From Mollicutes bacterium (GTDB taxonomy: Bacteria; Bacillota_I; Bacilli_A; RF39; UBA660), in NCBI GenBank assembly GCA_004552445.1, contig SFOJ01000002.1, positions 1 through 64,000 of the forward strand: a stretch of 64,000 bases of DNA. The letters run 5' to 3'. Numbering within the stretch: position 1 is the first letter of the stretch; every line of letters begins with the position of its first letter. Positions 63,632 to 64,000 of the stretch are shown here, piece after piece. Position numbers and translations under genes: made by a program. Below the pieces are notes generated by a model. The model was given only the letters and a program-made list of their open reading frames with translations. It was not told the origin of the DNA and ran no database searches.

Positions 63632-64000
63632 TCGGTTATTCTAATAAAAGACAAAAATAATGAACTTCATATAGAGAAAATCAATTTTAGAAAGAGTTAT
63701 ATAAATAATTTAATGAAGTTTTTAGATAAAGGAATATTAGATGTATTAGTACCGGTTGAGATAAATGGTAAAGAAGAATTTATTATTGGTAGTCCTAATA
63801 TTTCTAATGAACAAGTACAAGAATATTTAGATAGATTAAATGAATTTTATGAAACAAAAATGTATCAACTTTATGAAAAAATTGATGAAAATACAGGTAA
63901 TATTATTGGTGAATTCACACCTAAAAAAGATGAAAAAATTATAAGAATATTACCTATAACACCTACTGAAATTAAAACAAAATCAATCATAAATAAAGAA
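63632..64000 (+). pseudogene. In-frame continuation of the recombinase beyond the stop
   Basis: 123 codons with no stop, in the recombinase frame up to the window edge. The first part (SVILIKDKNNELHIEKINF, then RKSY) is the standard end of the recombinase family. The rest (ILDVLVPVEINGKEEFIIGS and onward) is unfamiliar and may be an extension or a fused gene. No Shine-Dalgarno precedes the in-frame ATG at 63713. Confidence 0.6.

Noticed and set aside
1..64000. Mycoplasma-type code (TGA = Trp)
   Set aside because: TGA ends genes, Trp is TGG throughout, and the only tRNA-Trp seen has a CCA anticodon.

Overview
The window is 64 kb of very AT-rich bacterial chromosome with the ordinary genetic code: TGA is a stop (for example at 20660 and 53057) and tryptophan is TGG. 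It encodes a cell wall (MurE with a DNPR motif pointing to meso-DAP, a membrane-anchored MurF-like ligase, Ddl, MurI, a class A PBP). It also carries sporulation-type genes (CotJ proteins, a CotF-like protein, a CwlJ/SleB-like hydrolase), a CIRCE/HrcA operator, Soj/ParB and a phosphoketolase. Together these suggest a low-GC Bacillota. A reduced, uncultured gut Bacilli lineage (RF39/Erysipelotrichales-like) is my best guess; that placement is inference.

Layout. 1-2139: end of a mobile element (serine-recombinase tail plus a membrane protein) that appears to have split an amidase/LysM gene. 2240-6037: four-gene minus-strand operon with a Ycf46-like AAA ATPase and a coiled-coil membrane protein. 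6108-11531: germination-type hydrolase, tRNA-Trp, a pilin/leucine-rich-repeat chimera, membrane and metallopeptidase-like genes, and an unidentified small RNA (about 10836-10941) behind a perfect consensus promoter. 11650-15940: wall-precursor genes. 16037-24517: membrane proteins, PrsW, sirtuin, QueH, a ZIP transporter, a broken pseudouridine synthase, PBP and a lipid kinase. 24628-32967: SipW-signal/BspA surface protein, pyrG with a leader terminator, a cation antiporter, and an acyltransferase-like/AMP-ligase/flavoprotein operon. 33486-37969: soj-parB-DUF951-AbgT-ychF. 38034-43622: hsp20 under CIRCE, small coat-like proteins, nuclease, feoAB. 43664-50646: tRNA-Asn, a Clp-like AAA protein, an ABC transporter, cotJ genes, tsaE, phosphoketolase. 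50685-61517: two Tim44-like zinc-ribbon proteins, HD protein, murE, MBL hydrolase, orphan mraZ, EamA, mscL, small DUF genes and a HELMH metallopeptidase. 61653-64000: tRNA-Gly followed by a second serine-recombinase module whose gene is cut by an in-frame stop.

Several genes have promoters so close to the start that the mRNA would begin at the Shine-Dalgarno or even at the start codon. The wall genes, the spore-coat-type genes and the two recombinase modules at the window edges are the main functional themes. No CRISPR array, rRNA operon or complete prophage is present. The best candidates for undescribed biology are the small RNA at 10836, the AAA/coiled-coil operon, the histidine-less E2-like acyltransferase paired with an AMP ligase, and the recombinase insertion in the amidase gene.
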